Source: Humisphaera borealis
GTDB lineage: Bacteria > Planctomycetota > Phycisphaerae > Tepidisphaerales > Tepidisphaeraceae
Reading direction: 5' to 3'
Length of the DNA: 64,000 bases
Assembly (NCBI RefSeq): GCF_015169395.1
Contig: NZ_CP063458.1
Location: forward strand, 3,720,001-3,784,000
Positions 45,781 through 54,602 of the stretch are shown piece after piece (the stretch's first letter is position 1; each line of letters begins with the position of its first letter). Below the pieces are notes generated by a model. That model searched no databases, had not been told where the DNA came from, and saw only the letters and a program-made list of their open reading frames with translations. The position numbers and the translations under genes were made by a program.

Positions 45781-47331
45781 CTAGCCCTCCCCCGGAGTAC
45801 CGGAGGAGGGGATGTGGGTACCGGAGGAGGTGACTGGGATGTCTGTGAAGGGGGCTTGGAGTTCCAGCCGTTGCAACTCGCGTTGCACGGCGGCGGGGTC
45901 GCCTAGCTGCTCTTCCACGGCCCGCTGAAGCGAGATCAGGCCGGCGGCGCGGAGGACGGACAGGCGGTCGGCGGTGTCTTTGTCGTCCTGGGGGATGCCG
46001 TCGCGAAGGGTCACGCCGATCGGTCTCTGGGGGTACCGTACGCCGGGTAGCGTGTTCTCGAGCATCTGCGCGACGGCGATCGCCCGGCGGATGCCGGCTT
46101 TCCAGTATGCCGCCTTTCGGGCCGCTTTCGTCAGCGAGTTGAAGCTCTCGAGCCGGACCTTTCGGTAGGCATCCGGCGCGGCACCTTCCTTCAGTCCCAG
46201 CAGCACCGGCGATGTCTCGGTCCGCACGAGCAACTGGTTCAGTACGAACGCGCGGTCAGCCATCGCATGGCCCAGCTCGGCGTTCCAGGTGATGTACTGC
46301 GGGATCTTTTTGGCGTCGCTGAACGCGAAGACTTCATGGTCCGACCGTACGTTGCCGTCTGCGGTGAACGCTTCTTCCGGGAAGACCATGCGCGGGTCGG
46401 CGTGCTTCAGCAGCACCCTGCCGACCTGGCTGTTCTTGGCGTTGAGCGCGTCCTGCAGCTCGATCGCGCCGTCGTAGTCGCTGACCGGGCAGCAGCGCAC
46501 GAGCTGGTTGGGAATCCAGGTGATCGTCGGGAACGGGATGCCGGTACGGGTGACGGGAGCGAGCGTGACGCCGGTTTGGCGCGGTGGTGTCGTGGAGTAC
46601 GACGATACGGCCGTGCCATCGCTTTGTGCGTCATGACTCGCAGTCCCCGCGATCCAGCTGCTCAGCTCGACCTCACGACGGCCGCCGTCGTCGTCGAGCT
46701 GATAGCACCGTCGTTCGATTCGCCCGGGCAGATAGAGGACTTCGAGGAGCAGGTGGAGCGGGGACGAGTCGGTGCCGGCATTGCGGATGCGGTAGCGGGC
46801 GTAGGCGTTGTACTGGCTGTCGGGGCCGGGCCGGCCGACGGGAAAGATCTCGTCCGCCGGCACCTGCCGCAGGTGGACTTCACGTTCGTGAACGCAGGCT
46901 TCGAGGAAGGTTTCGCCTTCGTAGCTGGCATCGACGGCGCACGCGTAGAGCAGGCTGTGGAGGTTGCTGCGCTCGCCGAGCCGCGCCAGGGCGTTTTGCT
47001 GGGCGGCGTTGTCGGCGACGAGTAGGGGTTCCTGGCCGAAGAGCAGGTCGGCGCCTTTGAGCGAGATCAGGCCCAGCACGTTGCAGGTGAGGTACATCCG
47101 CACCTGCCGATCGCCGGCCCGAACCAGCGGAAAATCGAACTGCGTCCGCCCTTCGTCCAGGAAGTACTCGCGGTGGCGGCCGTCGTAGAGGAGACGTGCC
47201 TGGCGCAATCGCTCGAGGCGAGCCTGCTGGTCATCGGTCAGAAATGCGCCGTAGCCGCCGGCGCGGGCGTTGTTGTAATCGGTGCCGGTGGTGTGAACCC
47301 AGACGGCGGGGATGGCTCGGGTGAGTTGCAT
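45781..47331 (-). CDS. Portal protein (SPP1 gp6-like)
   Basis: 516 residues. Portal-type text: RLRQARLLYDGRHREYF, YLTCNVLGLISLKGADLLFGQEP, EIFPVGRPGPDSQYNAYARY, and the C-terminal half KAGIRRAIAVAQMLENTLPGVRYP...IPQDDKDTADRLSVLRAAGLISLQRAVEEQLG, as in SPP1 gp6/DUF-type portals. The last residues (TSSGTHIPSSGTPGEG) are encoded by a palindromic repeat sequence (CCCTCCCCCGGAG..), so the C-terminus is probably recently altered. Gap to the terminase gene 112 bp. Confidence 0.82.
   Translation of the reverse strand: MQLTRAIPAVWVHTTGTDYNNARAGGYGAFLTDDQQARLERLRQARLLYDGRHREYFLDEGRTQFDFPLVRAGDRQVRMYLTCNVLGLISLKGADLLFGQEPLLVADNAAQQNALARLGERSNLHSLLYACAVDASYEGETFLEACVHEREVHLRQVPADEIFPVGRPGPDSQYNAYARYRIRNAGTDSSPLHLLLEVLYLPGRIERRCYQLDDDGGRREVELSSWIAGTASHDAQSDGTAVSSYSTTPPRQTGVTLAPVTRTGIPFPTITWIPNQLVRCCPVSDYDGAIELQDALNAKNSQVGRVLLKHADPRMVFPEEAFTADGNVRSDHEVFAFSDAKKIPQYITWNAELGHAMADRAFVLNQLLVRTETSPVLLGLKEGAAPDAYRKVRLESFNSLTKAARKAAYWKAGIRRAIAVAQMLENTLPGVRYPQRPIGVTLRDGIPQDDKDTADRLSVLRAAGLISLQRAVEEQLGDPAAVQRELQRLELQAPFTDIPVTSSGTHIPSSGTPGEG
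45786..45811. repeat. Small palindrome inside the portal 3' end
   Basis: CCTCCCCCGGAGTACCGGAGGAGG lies within the last codons of the portal gene. It resembles the GGAGTACCGG-type dispersed element seen in other GC-rich genomes and supplies the SSGT-rich tail. Confidence 0.55.
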
Positions 47332-47443
47332 GTTTTCCCTCTGTAGTAGATACAGTCAAAAGCAGCGTCGCCGCATCCGTGGCCGTGGGGCATTGCTGCG
47401 GCTCGTTGTGCCCGCCTGTCGTTCGACCTCTGGTGGCGACCGC

Positions 47444-48865
47444 TCACCACCCCACGGGTTTGCGGGCGACGCTCATCGCCTGGTGTGCCGGCGTTTGCTC
47501 GGCGGCGTGGCACGCGAGCGCCAGCGCCCAGAAGCGGTCGGCATGGCCGTCTGCGTCGCGCGGGGCGGACAGGCGCACATGATGTGCCGCCGTCACCGTA
47601 CGCCGAACCTTGTGCAGGTCGTCGCGGGTTGCCGCATCGGCCGGGATTCGGACCAGGCGATCCTGGAATAGCCGCACTAGCGGCATCGCCAGTTCGCTCT
47701 TGGCGTCGGTTGTGAAAACGATCGGCTCGACGCGATGACCGTGTTTCTGGGCGAGTCGTTCGGCGAGCATCGCGCCCATGCCGGTGGCATCGATGCACAG
47801 CCGGCGCAGCCGCCGGCCCTTCAGAAGGTCGTCGAGCAGTTGTTCCTGCACGCTGAACGGCGCATCGCCCATCACGCGGACGATGCGCGTCCAGAGAACG
47901 TCGCCGAGACGTTCGACCACCCACAACACCGAGCGGTCGCGTTTGCGGCCGACGTCGAAGCCGGCGAACAGTGGGCCGGCGCTTTGCGGAACACCCGGGG
48001 TGACGGCGGCGTCGCCGGCGATCGTGTCGACCTCCAACAGTTGCAGGTTGGCCGCTTCGCACCCGGCAATCAGGGGATAGCCGAGCAACGCGGCTCCGTC
48101 GGCCGAGGGTTCGCAGAGGTACTCCTCGCGGAACGATGCTTCGTCCGGGCAACTGGCGCGGATTTCGTCGATGAAGTCGCGGCGTGCGGTGAGATTGGGC
48201 TCGGGCAGCCCGCGAATGCACTCCACCAATCCCTGGTTGACGGCGTCCACCAGCGTGACGCGATAGCGACCGACCGACTGGCGTGTGATTGGCGTCGCAA
48301 GGCTGTCGGCGGTGGTGTCCGGATTGTTCAATGGCGGTTGAACAAGCTGGTGAAAAAAAGAGCCTACTCCATTGTGCGTTGACCAGATGCGCATCTGGTG
48401 GCCCCAGATGAGCGCCGCCGGCTGCATCGCCTTGTAAAGTTCCCGCGGCTGCTCGTGAAACGCGAACTCGTCGGCTTCGGTGTCGCCGCCCTTGGAACGG
48501 AAGAACGTTGGGCTGGAACTGCCGGCGACGATCCGCGCGCCGTTGCAGAATCGCAGCATCCATGCCGTCATCCCTTCCTCCTCGATCAGCGTCTGCGACC
48601 ACAAGGCACCGACGGCGTTGAACACGCCGGCCCAGTGGCGGCAGTCCTTGATGAACTCGCGGGCGGCTGTGAGGTCGGCAGAGGAGTAGAACAGGTCGGT
48701 TCCATACCGGAGGCGTCGATAAACCGCCCGGCATGCCGACACGTACGTCCACCCGATCCGCCTGCTCTTTTCAGCAAAGCAGATCGGGCGGTCGTCTGCA
48801 AGCCATGCCTTCTGGTAAGGCAGCAGGTGCGCGACGTACCCTGAAAGGTCGGGTGTAGATCCCAT
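47444..48865 (-). CDS. Terminase large subunit (Mu gp28-like)
   Basis: 473 residues from the ATG at 48865, which has AAGGAG 6 nt upstream. The ATPase part has a deviant Walker A, AEKSRRIGWT at 31-40 (no classical GKT), and a Walker B-like DTEADEF at about 128-134. The nuclease part has the RNase H-like AGFDVGRKRDRS (Asp at about 304), LCIDATGMGAM (Asp at about 359) and a last Asp in HADRFWALAL. This pattern is that of Mu gp28-type terminases. First gene of the minus-strand module. A longer upstream frame exists but reads into an untypical Arg-rich stretch and was not used. Confidence 0.82.
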   Translation of the reverse strand: MGSTPDLSGYVAHLLPYQKAWLADDRPICFAEKSRRIGWTYVSACRAVYRRLRYGTDLFYSSADLTAAREFIKDCRHWAGVFNAVGALWSQTLIEEEGMTAWMLRFCNGARIVAGSSSPTFFRSKGGDTEADEFAFHEQPRELYKAMQPAALIWGHQMRIWSTHNGVGSFFHQLVQPPLNNPDTTADSLATPITRQSVGRYRVTLVDAVNQGLVECIRGLPEPNLTARRDFIDEIRASCPDEASFREEYLCEPSADGAALLGYPLIAGCEAANLQLLEVDTIAGDAAVTPGVPQSAGPLFAGFDVGRKRDRSVLWVVERLGDVLWTRIVRVMGDAPFSVQEQLLDDLLKGRRLRRLCIDATGMGAMLAERLAQKHGHRVEPIVFTTDAKSELAMPLVRLFQDRLVRIPADAATRDDLHKVRRTVTAAHHVRLSAPRDADGHADRFWALALACHAAEQTPAHQAMSVARKPVGW

Positions 48866-49161
48866 GGTTGCTCCTTCCGACCGATGACGAAACGACTGCG
48901 CCGGCGCGCGGCAAACCGCGATTGATGGCAATACGCGCGGACACGCGCAAGCAGAGCGCCGTGCCCACCTGCGGGGTTGAAGACCCGGGGCAGCTTGCCG
49001 TTGGACGACTGAGTTTTGCGGAGGCTCTTGATCGCTGCGTACGCCGGCCGCAGGCCGGCATTCAAGGTGCCATGACGCGCCGGCCGCCGGGTTGTGCGCC
49101 GCGGCCGGCACGTCGATAGCGGGCTGACGCGAGGTCAGTTTCCTCTCGACGTCATACCAAA

Positions 49162-49190
49162 CATGTTACGAACATGCGCATTTGTGTCAA
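49162..49190 (-). promoter_or_regulatory. Promoter with palindromic operator for the head module
   Basis: On the minus strand TTGACA (49190-49185) and TAACAT (49168-49163) are 16 nt apart. A palindrome CATGTT-CGT-AACATG (49176-49162) covers the -10 box. This is the usual place for a repressor site. The sequence also contains GTTC-N7-GTTT, one mismatch from a GTTC-N7-GTTC LexA box of alphaproteobacteria; LexA control is only an idea. The start codon of the terminase gene is about 300 nt downstream. Confidence 0.5.
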
Positions 49191-49255
49191 GCAGAAAATC
49201 GGTCGCCGCGTCGTGCCGGGTGTAGCGCAGAGTTTTGGCGCCTGTGTGTGTGTTG

Positions 49256-49354
49256 CCGGGGTGCCATGGGCTGCCGTACTCCGCTGCCCGTGGCAAGGTA
49301 TGACTGCGGTGACACCGCCACGGGCAGGCGAGTACGCCAGCCCATGGCACCCGG
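49256..49354. repeat. Inverted doublet, 34-nt arms (GTACTCCGC family)
   Basis: The left arm GTGCCATGGGCTGCCG.. (49261-49294) and the right arm (49317-49350) are near-perfect reverse complements. The outer ends (CCGGG / CCCGG) match as well. Each arm contains an inner hairpin (CCATGGGC/GCCCGTGG). Shared core with 1-47 and 2655-2738. Confidence 0.85.
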
Positions 49355-49398
49355 AATAATGCCGAAAACACGAGTTACACCCCGTCGTGCCACGCCGA

Positions 49399-51174
49399 TC
49401 AGGCCTCGATGGGTGTGGGGCTGAGATCAAGTTCGGGCAGTTGGCGTCGGACGGTATCGGCGAGTTCGGGGCGGGCCGCGACCGCGCCGACAATCGCCGA
49501 CAGACCGGCGCGGGTTTCAGGAACGCGCACCGACCGGATGGCGGCGGCGAGGACGGGAATCAGCATCTCGGCGCGAGCCGGTGTTTGACGGATCGCATCG
49601 CTGATCTGCCGCAGGGCGGTCAGCTTTCGGCGGCCGCCGCGATGGATGTTCAGCAGGACGCCAGTCCAGAGAAAGGTGATCGCGTCGTCAGTCGCGCCCG
49701 GGAGGTTCTGGCGTTGTTGCAGCACATCGACGAGGAACAGCCGGATGTCTTCGAAAGGCGATTCGACCAGGCGAGACCAGAGGGCCGGGTCGTGCCAGCC
49801 GGCGGAGGGCTTGGTTGCGCTCGCGAGCCAGTCGCGGGCGGCAGCGCGGATCTCGGGCAGCAGGCTGTCGAAGAACCGGGTGACGGTGTCGACGTTGTAA
49901 ACGCCGGCGACACCGAGATGGCCCAGTGCCCAGGTGCCGATGTCGTAGCCGACGGCGGCGCATCGGGCATCGGCCAGGTGCACCAGTGCCTGCCGCAGTT
50001 GTGACGGGTCGATCGACCGACCCTGGAGAAAGTTCAACCCGAGCCGCGCGACAGGGGCGGCTTCGGTTTTCGCCAGGTTGATCGCGTCGAAGAGCGACAC
50101 CGATGCCGGCGTGACGTGCCGCATCATCAGGCGCGCGACGGCATCGAGCACGGTGAGGTTCCTGTTCTGCAGCAAGCGGAACCAGCGGTCGAACGGAAGT
50201 GATTCAAGCCCTGACGCCTTCTCGAACAGTTCGATGCCGATCGACCAGACGGCTTCGTCGGGGTGGGCCAGCAGCGGCGCGACTTGTTCGACCGGCAGGC
50301 CGACGAGTGCCTCGGCATGCCAGCGGCGGAGCAGATCAATGGACCAGACGCGGGCGAACGTCGATCGGGCGGCGGTGAGCAGCGAGAGCAGTTGGGGGGC
50401 GGCCGCGCTGTTCTGCCAGAGCGCACCAAAGGCGGGTGCGGCGGCGAGATTGGCCAACGACGGTCCGCCGACGAGCTTGGTGCGATGCGTCGTGAAGGCG
50501 ATCGATTCGCTTTCGCCGAAGCAGGCGTGCAGGAGCGACCAGCAGTCCATGAGGTTGTCGCCGGTGGCGAGGTCGGCGTCGGTGTAGCTGCCGATCATCG
50601 CGGCGACGGCGGGAACGTAGTCAGTGGGACGGCGATGGCCGAGGTGGCGGAAGTACCGCCAGGCGCGACGGCGTAGGTAGTGGCGGGTGTGGTGCGAGAA
50701 CAGGCGCCTCCCGCGCCAGCCGAGCTGGCCGTAGACGATCCACTGGCCGCTTCCTGGCTCCCTGTAACGATGGCCGGGAAAGTAGTGAAGACGATCTTCC
50801 GGTGAGATCAGGCGTTCTTCGGGCACACTCATGCGCGAGGTGTAGTCCCACCGCCATCTCTTCCTGCGGACCCGCCGGACAAGCCGATCGAAGCTCACCG
50901 CCCAGGCCGACAGCAGCAGGTCATCCTGGCGAGCCTCGGCTCCTTTGAAGAGCCGCTTGACGAGCGAGTTGTGATTGCCGGCGTTCAGCGGCAGGTCGAT
51001 GTACGCGAGCATCTGCTCGCGTGCCCAGGGCCGCGGATCGCGGAGCCACTTCTCGGCGAACGCCGCCATCGGGGCGGGATCGACGAAGGTTCGCAGTGCC
51101 GGCAAGAACTGTGGGCTGCCGGCGGCGAACAGCTCTTCGACGACGAGAAAGGAAGTTGGCCCGGCGTCTGCCAT
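49399..51174 (-). CDS. Helical-repeat protein of unknown function
   Basis: 591 residues, all-alpha in appearance with HEAT-like pairs (LLRRWHAEALVGLPVEQVAPLLAHPDEAVWSIGIELFEKA; VARLGLNFLQGRSIDPSQLRQALVHL). No signal or membrane helix. N-terminal region about 1-140 has DYTSRMSVPEERLISPEDRLHYFPGH. Stop 2 bp from the window's repeat block end, so it is the last gene before the phage-like region, but its role there is unproven. Confidence 0.6.
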   Translation of the reverse strand: MADAGPTSFLVVEELFAAGSPQFLPALRTFVDPAPMAAFAEKWLRDPRPWAREQMLAYIDLPLNAGNHNSLVKRLFKGAEARQDDLLLSAWAVSFDRLVRRVRRKRWRWDYTSRMSVPEERLISPEDRLHYFPGHRYREPGSGQWIVYGQLGWRGRRLFSHHTRHYLRRRAWRYFRHLGHRRPTDYVPAVAAMIGSYTDADLATGDNLMDCWSLLHACFGESESIAFTTHRTKLVGGPSLANLAAAPAFGALWQNSAAAPQLLSLLTAARSTFARVWSIDLLRRWHAEALVGLPVEQVAPLLAHPDEAVWSIGIELFEKASGLESLPFDRWFRLLQNRNLTVLDAVARLMMRHVTPASVSLFDAINLAKTEAAPVARLGLNFLQGRSIDPSQLRQALVHLADARCAAVGYDIGTWALGHLGVAGVYNVDTVTRFFDSLLPEIRAAARDWLASATKPSAGWHDPALWSRLVESPFEDIRLFLVDVLQQRQNLPGATDDAITFLWTGVLLNIHRGGRRKLTALRQISDAIRQTPARAEMLIPVLAAAIRSVRVPETRAGLSAIVGAVAARPELADTVRRQLPELDLSPTPIEA

Positions 51175-51282
51175 CCGGCGAATCCAGGTTCAGGCGTTCG
51201 CTTCAGCGCGAAACCGCGAAGCGACTGGCGGCTGCCGCGGCGGATGAATGCTTTGCGATGACCCGGACTTTTCTAACGGTAA

Positions 51283-52035
51283 TCACTTCACCGGCACAAT
51301 CCAGATGTTGCGGTATTGCACCGGGTTGCCGTGGTCCTGCAGCACGATGGGGCCGGGGGTCGCCGGGTCGCCGCCCATGCCGCTGGTGGTGTTGTCCTTG
51401 GTGATCTCGACGTTGTCGTGGATCTTCACGCCGTTCTGCACGACGGTGATTCGGCCGTTGGCGACGCGCTTGCCGTTCTCGAACTTCGGTGCGGTGAAAT
51501 CGACGTCGTAGCTCTGCCAGACGGTGGGCGCCTTGCAGGCGTTTTCGCTGGAGGACTTGATGCCGTAGATGCCGCCGCAGTCGCCCTGGGCGAGCTTTTC
51601 CTTGGGGATGCCGTAGCTGTCGAGGACCTGGACTTCGTATCGCCCGTGCATGTAGACGCCGGAGTTACCGCGTCCCTGGCCGCTGGCCTTGGGCATGTAG
51701 GGCGTGCGGAACTCGACATGAAGCTTGAAGCTGCCGAAGGTCTGGCGGGTCATGATGTCGCCACCCTTGACCTGCATCGCCCCGCCGTCAACCAGTGGCC
51801 ACTCGGCGGCCTTGGGTTCGGCCTTGCCTTCGACGACCTTGAGGTCCTTCTTGCACCAGGCGTCCAGATTCTTGCCGTTGAAGAGCACGATCGCCCCGGC
51901 GGGCGGCGGCGTGGACGCGACATCCTGCTTATCCTCCGGCTTGGCGATCTTCAGATCGCCGGTGCCTTCGTATTGGGCAAACGAGACCGGGGCGGTGATC
52001 AGCAGAAGGGCAAGAAACGCGACGAAGCGGGGCAT
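51283..52035 (-). CDS. DUF1080 (3-keto-disaccharide hydrolase-like) protein
   Basis: 250 residues. Signal peptide about 1-20. The DUF1080 jelly-roll: GAIVLFNGKNLDAW at about 48-61, GSFKLHVEFRTPYMP, NSGVYMHGRYEVQVLDSYG and the C-terminal GPIVLQDHGNPVQYRNIWI. Planctomycete DUF1080 domains include lyases/hydrolases acting on 3-keto-glucosides. GAGGAG lies 6 nt upstream of the ATG. No dehydrogenase partner is seen. Confidence 0.88.
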   Translation of the reverse strand: MPRFVAFLALLLITAPVSFAQYEGTGDLKIAKPEDKQDVASTPPPAGAIVLFNGKNLDAWCKKDLKVVEGKAEPKAAEWPLVDGGAMQVKGGDIMTRQTFGSFKLHVEFRTPYMPKASGQGRGNSGVYMHGRYEVQVLDSYGIPKEKLAQGDCGGIYGIKSSSENACKAPTVWQSYDVDFTAPKFENGKRVANGRITVVQNGVKIHDNVEITKDNTTSGMGGDPATPGPIVLQDHGNPVQYRNIWIVPVK

Positions 52036-52437
52036 GGATGCTCCTCGGGGAAGATGCGATACAAGGCCGACAGCGGCCTGTGCAGTTTGAATACAGCAGC
52101 CGGTGTGGATTGTGGCGGACGAACGATTTGCAGTACATGTGGGAGCCCCGGGTCGCGGACGGGCGATTGCGATGTCGGGCCGGCGTGAGCCGCCTCCCCC
52201 GTCCTTGGCCAGCAAGCTGCGTTTGTACAGCGGGAATCGCGGCCGGAAGGCTGCAACCCCAATATCCACCGGGATATGGGTCGCGCCCACGGCGGACCGG
52301 CGCACAACATCTGGCTGCCACAAATCTGTTGCGACCTCCACTTCCCCCGGTATACTTGGCGTGAACGGACCTCGCACGAGGCGAGATTTGGCCGGCGGAT
52401 GTGTTGTTTCCCTTGATTTCTGAAGGGTTTGGTGAAG

Positions 52438-53037
52438 ATGCCGAGTCGGCAGACGCTTCGCCGCCGCCATAGGCGATCGCCTCTGGTTGTCGCGCTGTAC
52501 CTGAACGCGGCTTTGCTTGCGTGTGTTCTGGCTGCGGTGTTGTCTCGGAATTCGGGTTCGGCAGCGTTCGCGGCAGCACCTGCACCTGGTGCCCAGCCGA
52601 TCGCGGGTGGCAACGGCCTCTACCTGATGCCGGGGCAGTTCGCGATCAATATCTGGGGCTGCTACGTCATGGACGTGGACCGCCAGACGCTTTGTGCGTA
52701 CGAGTATGTTCCCGGGCGCAAGCAGTTACTGCTGGTGGCGTCACGGTTTATCGGTCATGACCGGCAGTTGCTGGAATACAACACCAGTCCCTCGCCGGAA
52801 GAGGTGAAGCGGCTGGTCAACTTGCAGAACGCCCCGATCCGCGGCCAGCCCGGCGAGAATGGCGGCGGGCCGATTGTCCCGAGGGCTGATGAGCCCAGGA
52901 CAGGTACGCCCGGTGCCCCGGGAACCCAGCAGGGTGCCCCCGCAGGTCCCACTGGCGAACGCCCGTTGGATCGTCCGCCGCAGCCCGGCGATAAAGATTT
53001 TGTGCCCAAGCCGAGCGATATCAATCCGCAAGGCTAG
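52438..53037 (+). CDS. Hypothetical exported protein
   Basis: 199 residues. A basic N-terminus and one hydrophobic helix (LVVALYLNAALLACVLAAVL) at about 16-35, then a conserved-looking core (YLMPGQFAINIWGCYVMDVDRQTLCAYEYVPGRKQLLLVASRFIGHDRQLLEYN), then a long Pro/Gly-rich tail. The core looks like a small globular domain also found in other planctomycete proteins, by recollection. The ATG at 52438 is used; TTG and GTG a few codons upstream are possible. Confidence 0.55.
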   Translation: MPSRQTLRRRHRRSPLVVALYLNAALLACVLAAVLSRNSGSAAFAAAPAPGAQPIAGGNGLYLMPGQFAINIWGCYVMDVDRQTLCAYEYVPGRKQLLLVASRFIGHDRQLLEYNTSPSPEEVKRLVNLQNAPIRGQPGENGGGPIVPRADEPRTGTPGAPGTQQGAPAGPTGERPLDRPPQPGDKDFVPKPSDINPQG

Positions 53038-53142
53038 TTCTTGTTGAAAGTGGAACGCCGAGCCTGGAATGTCGGCGTTAGCAAAAGTCCACGTTCGTTG
53101 ATCGAGAGTCAGCCGTCGAAAGTCCCGCAGGAGTAGTGCCCC

Positions 53143-54138
53143 ATGATGGCCAAGATGTTCTACACGATGGAAGAGGCCAAGTCGGCCCTCGGCAAGTCCG
53201 AGGACGAAATCCGCCAGTTCGCCCGCGAGGGCCGGCTGCGCGAGTTCCGCGACGGCCCGCGCCTGATGTTCAAGGCCGACCAGGTCGAACAGCTTCGCGC
53301 CGAAGTCGGCGGCGGCATCGGGGCCGGCATGGATCAGGTTGACCTGGGCGTCTCCGACTCCGGCGGTCTGATCGGCCTGGTCGATACCACCGGTGCCAGC
53401 GGCACCAGCATCACCCTCTCCGACAGCGAAGGCTCGAGCGGCTCGCTGAAAATGAAGGACGACACGGCCCTGGCGGCCGACCTCGGCCTCTCGGGTTCGC
53501 TCGGCGGCATGCCGTCGCCCGGCCCGGTTCGCGCTGGCGCGGGTGGCCCGAGTGGCACCGGCCTGTCGGGCTCGATGTCCGGCCGCAGCGGTGCGGGCAT
53601 CAATGTCTTCGGTGGCGACGACGTCGAACACGTCGACCCGATGGCGCAGACGGCTATCACCGGCGCATTTACCGACCAGATCGACCTGCAGGCCGTCGGC
53701 TCGGGCTCGGGTCTGCTCGACCTGACCCGCGAAAGCGACGACACAAGCCTGGGTGCAGTGCTCGACGAAATCACCCCGCAGGCGGCCCCGCCGATGCGTC
53801 GCGGCGCCGGCTACGGCCCGCTCGATCAGGGCGAAGGCAGCCTCGGTGCGGCGTTTGAAGACGTCCCTGCGACCCCTCGCGCCCCTGCTGCCCCCGTCTA
53901 CATCGAAAAGCCTGACGCCTTGGCGCCCGCCTTCGGCGGCGCGGCGCTTGCGGCCAGCCTGGTCTGCATCTTCGGCCTGTTCGTCCTGATCTCCGCCATG
54001 CTCGGCACCCGGCCGGATGCGGTGCTCTGGTTCGAGACCAAGAAGATCAACATGTGGATGGGCGCCGGCATCGGTTTCGGCGGCGTGCTGTTCTTCTTCA
54101 TCTTCGGCCTGATCCTCGGCCGGCTCGGCAAGCGGTAA
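53143..54138 (+). CDS. Membrane-anchored helix-turn-helix protein
   Basis: 331 residues. Residues about 5-52 (MFYTMEEAKSALGKSEDEIR...GRLREFRDGPRLMFKADQVEQL) form an excisionase/MerR-like winged helix-turn-helix. About 60-235 are Gly/Ser/Asp-rich and likely disordered. Two membrane helices close the protein (AALAASLVCIFGLFVLISAML and GAGIGFGGVLFFFIFGLIL). A DNA-binding domain tethered to the membrane could regulate transcription from the envelope or attach DNA to it. AGGAG lies 9 nt before ATG ATG at 53143/53146. Followed by the palindrome at 54151-54344. Confidence 0.75.
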   Translation: MMAKMFYTMEEAKSALGKSEDEIRQFAREGRLREFRDGPRLMFKADQVEQLRAEVGGGIGAGMDQVDLGVSDSGGLIGLVDTTGASGTSITLSDSEGSSGSLKMKDDTALAADLGLSGSLGGMPSPGPVRAGAGGPSGTGLSGSMSGRSGAGINVFGGDDVEHVDPMAQTAITGAFTDQIDLQAVGSGSGLLDLTRESDDTSLGAVLDEITPQAAPPMRRGAGYGPLDQGEGSLGAAFEDVPATPRAPAAPVYIEKPDALAPAFGGAALAASLVCIFGLFVLISAMLGTRPDAVLWFETKKINMWMGAGIGFGGVLFFFIFGLILGRLGKR

Positions 54139-54150
54139 GGAAACGACGGG

Positions 54151-54344
54151 AGATCACCACGGAGGCACGGAGACACGGAGGCCACCTCGACTTCGGTGCC
54201 TTCAGATCCATCAGGACTGAACCAGGAATGCAGGTAGACATGCAACATTTGCGCGTGTCTGCCTGCATTCTCTGTTTGGCCTGTTCCGACGTGTAGTCGA
54301 GTTACCCCCCGTGTCTCCGTGTCTCTGTGCCTCCGTGGTGATCT
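54151..54344. repeat. Long palindrome of CACGGAG words
   Basis: The left arm 54151-54181 (AGATCACCACGGAGGCACGG..) pairs with the right arm ending GTGGTGATCT at 54344 over about 31-38 nt. The arms are 125 bp apart. Arms consist of repeated CACGGAG heptamers. It separates the membrane HTH gene from the OmpA gene. Confidence 0.8.
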
Positions 54345-54602
54345 CTTCTTTCCCTACGAAAAAGCGCAATTTCCGCCGTATCTACTTGCAATTATCGGAC
54401 CGGTTGCCCAAACTATCAGCCAAGCCGGAACGGAGTCGGGCTTCCTGCGAACGCCTACCACTTCTTTTTGGCCATCGGGCTTTTTTTGATCTGACAAACT
54501 GTACCAGCGACCGATTCGTCGTGGCCGGTTGACGTGCGAGGCTATCGCACGCGGTTCACACAACTGGCGATTCGACTCGCGCAAGAGCATGGAGGCCAGC
54601 TC

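Larger units (their letters stand above)
48866..49398. other. Intergenic region upstream of the phage-like module
   Basis: 533 bp. It holds a putative promoter with palindrome at 49162-49190 and the GTACTCCGC element at 49256-49354. An Arg-rich minus frame runs through 48866-49111 but has no ribosome-binding site. Confidence 0.5.

Noticed and set aside
48866-49111. N-terminal extension of the terminase
   Set aside because: The extra 82 residues are Arg-rich, lack conservation signs, and a strong AAGGAG site favours the start at 48865.
42432-49400. Integrated prophage with attachment sites
   Set aside because: No integrase, no tRNA-end and no direct repeat at the module borders could be seen, so a full prophage claim is not supported.
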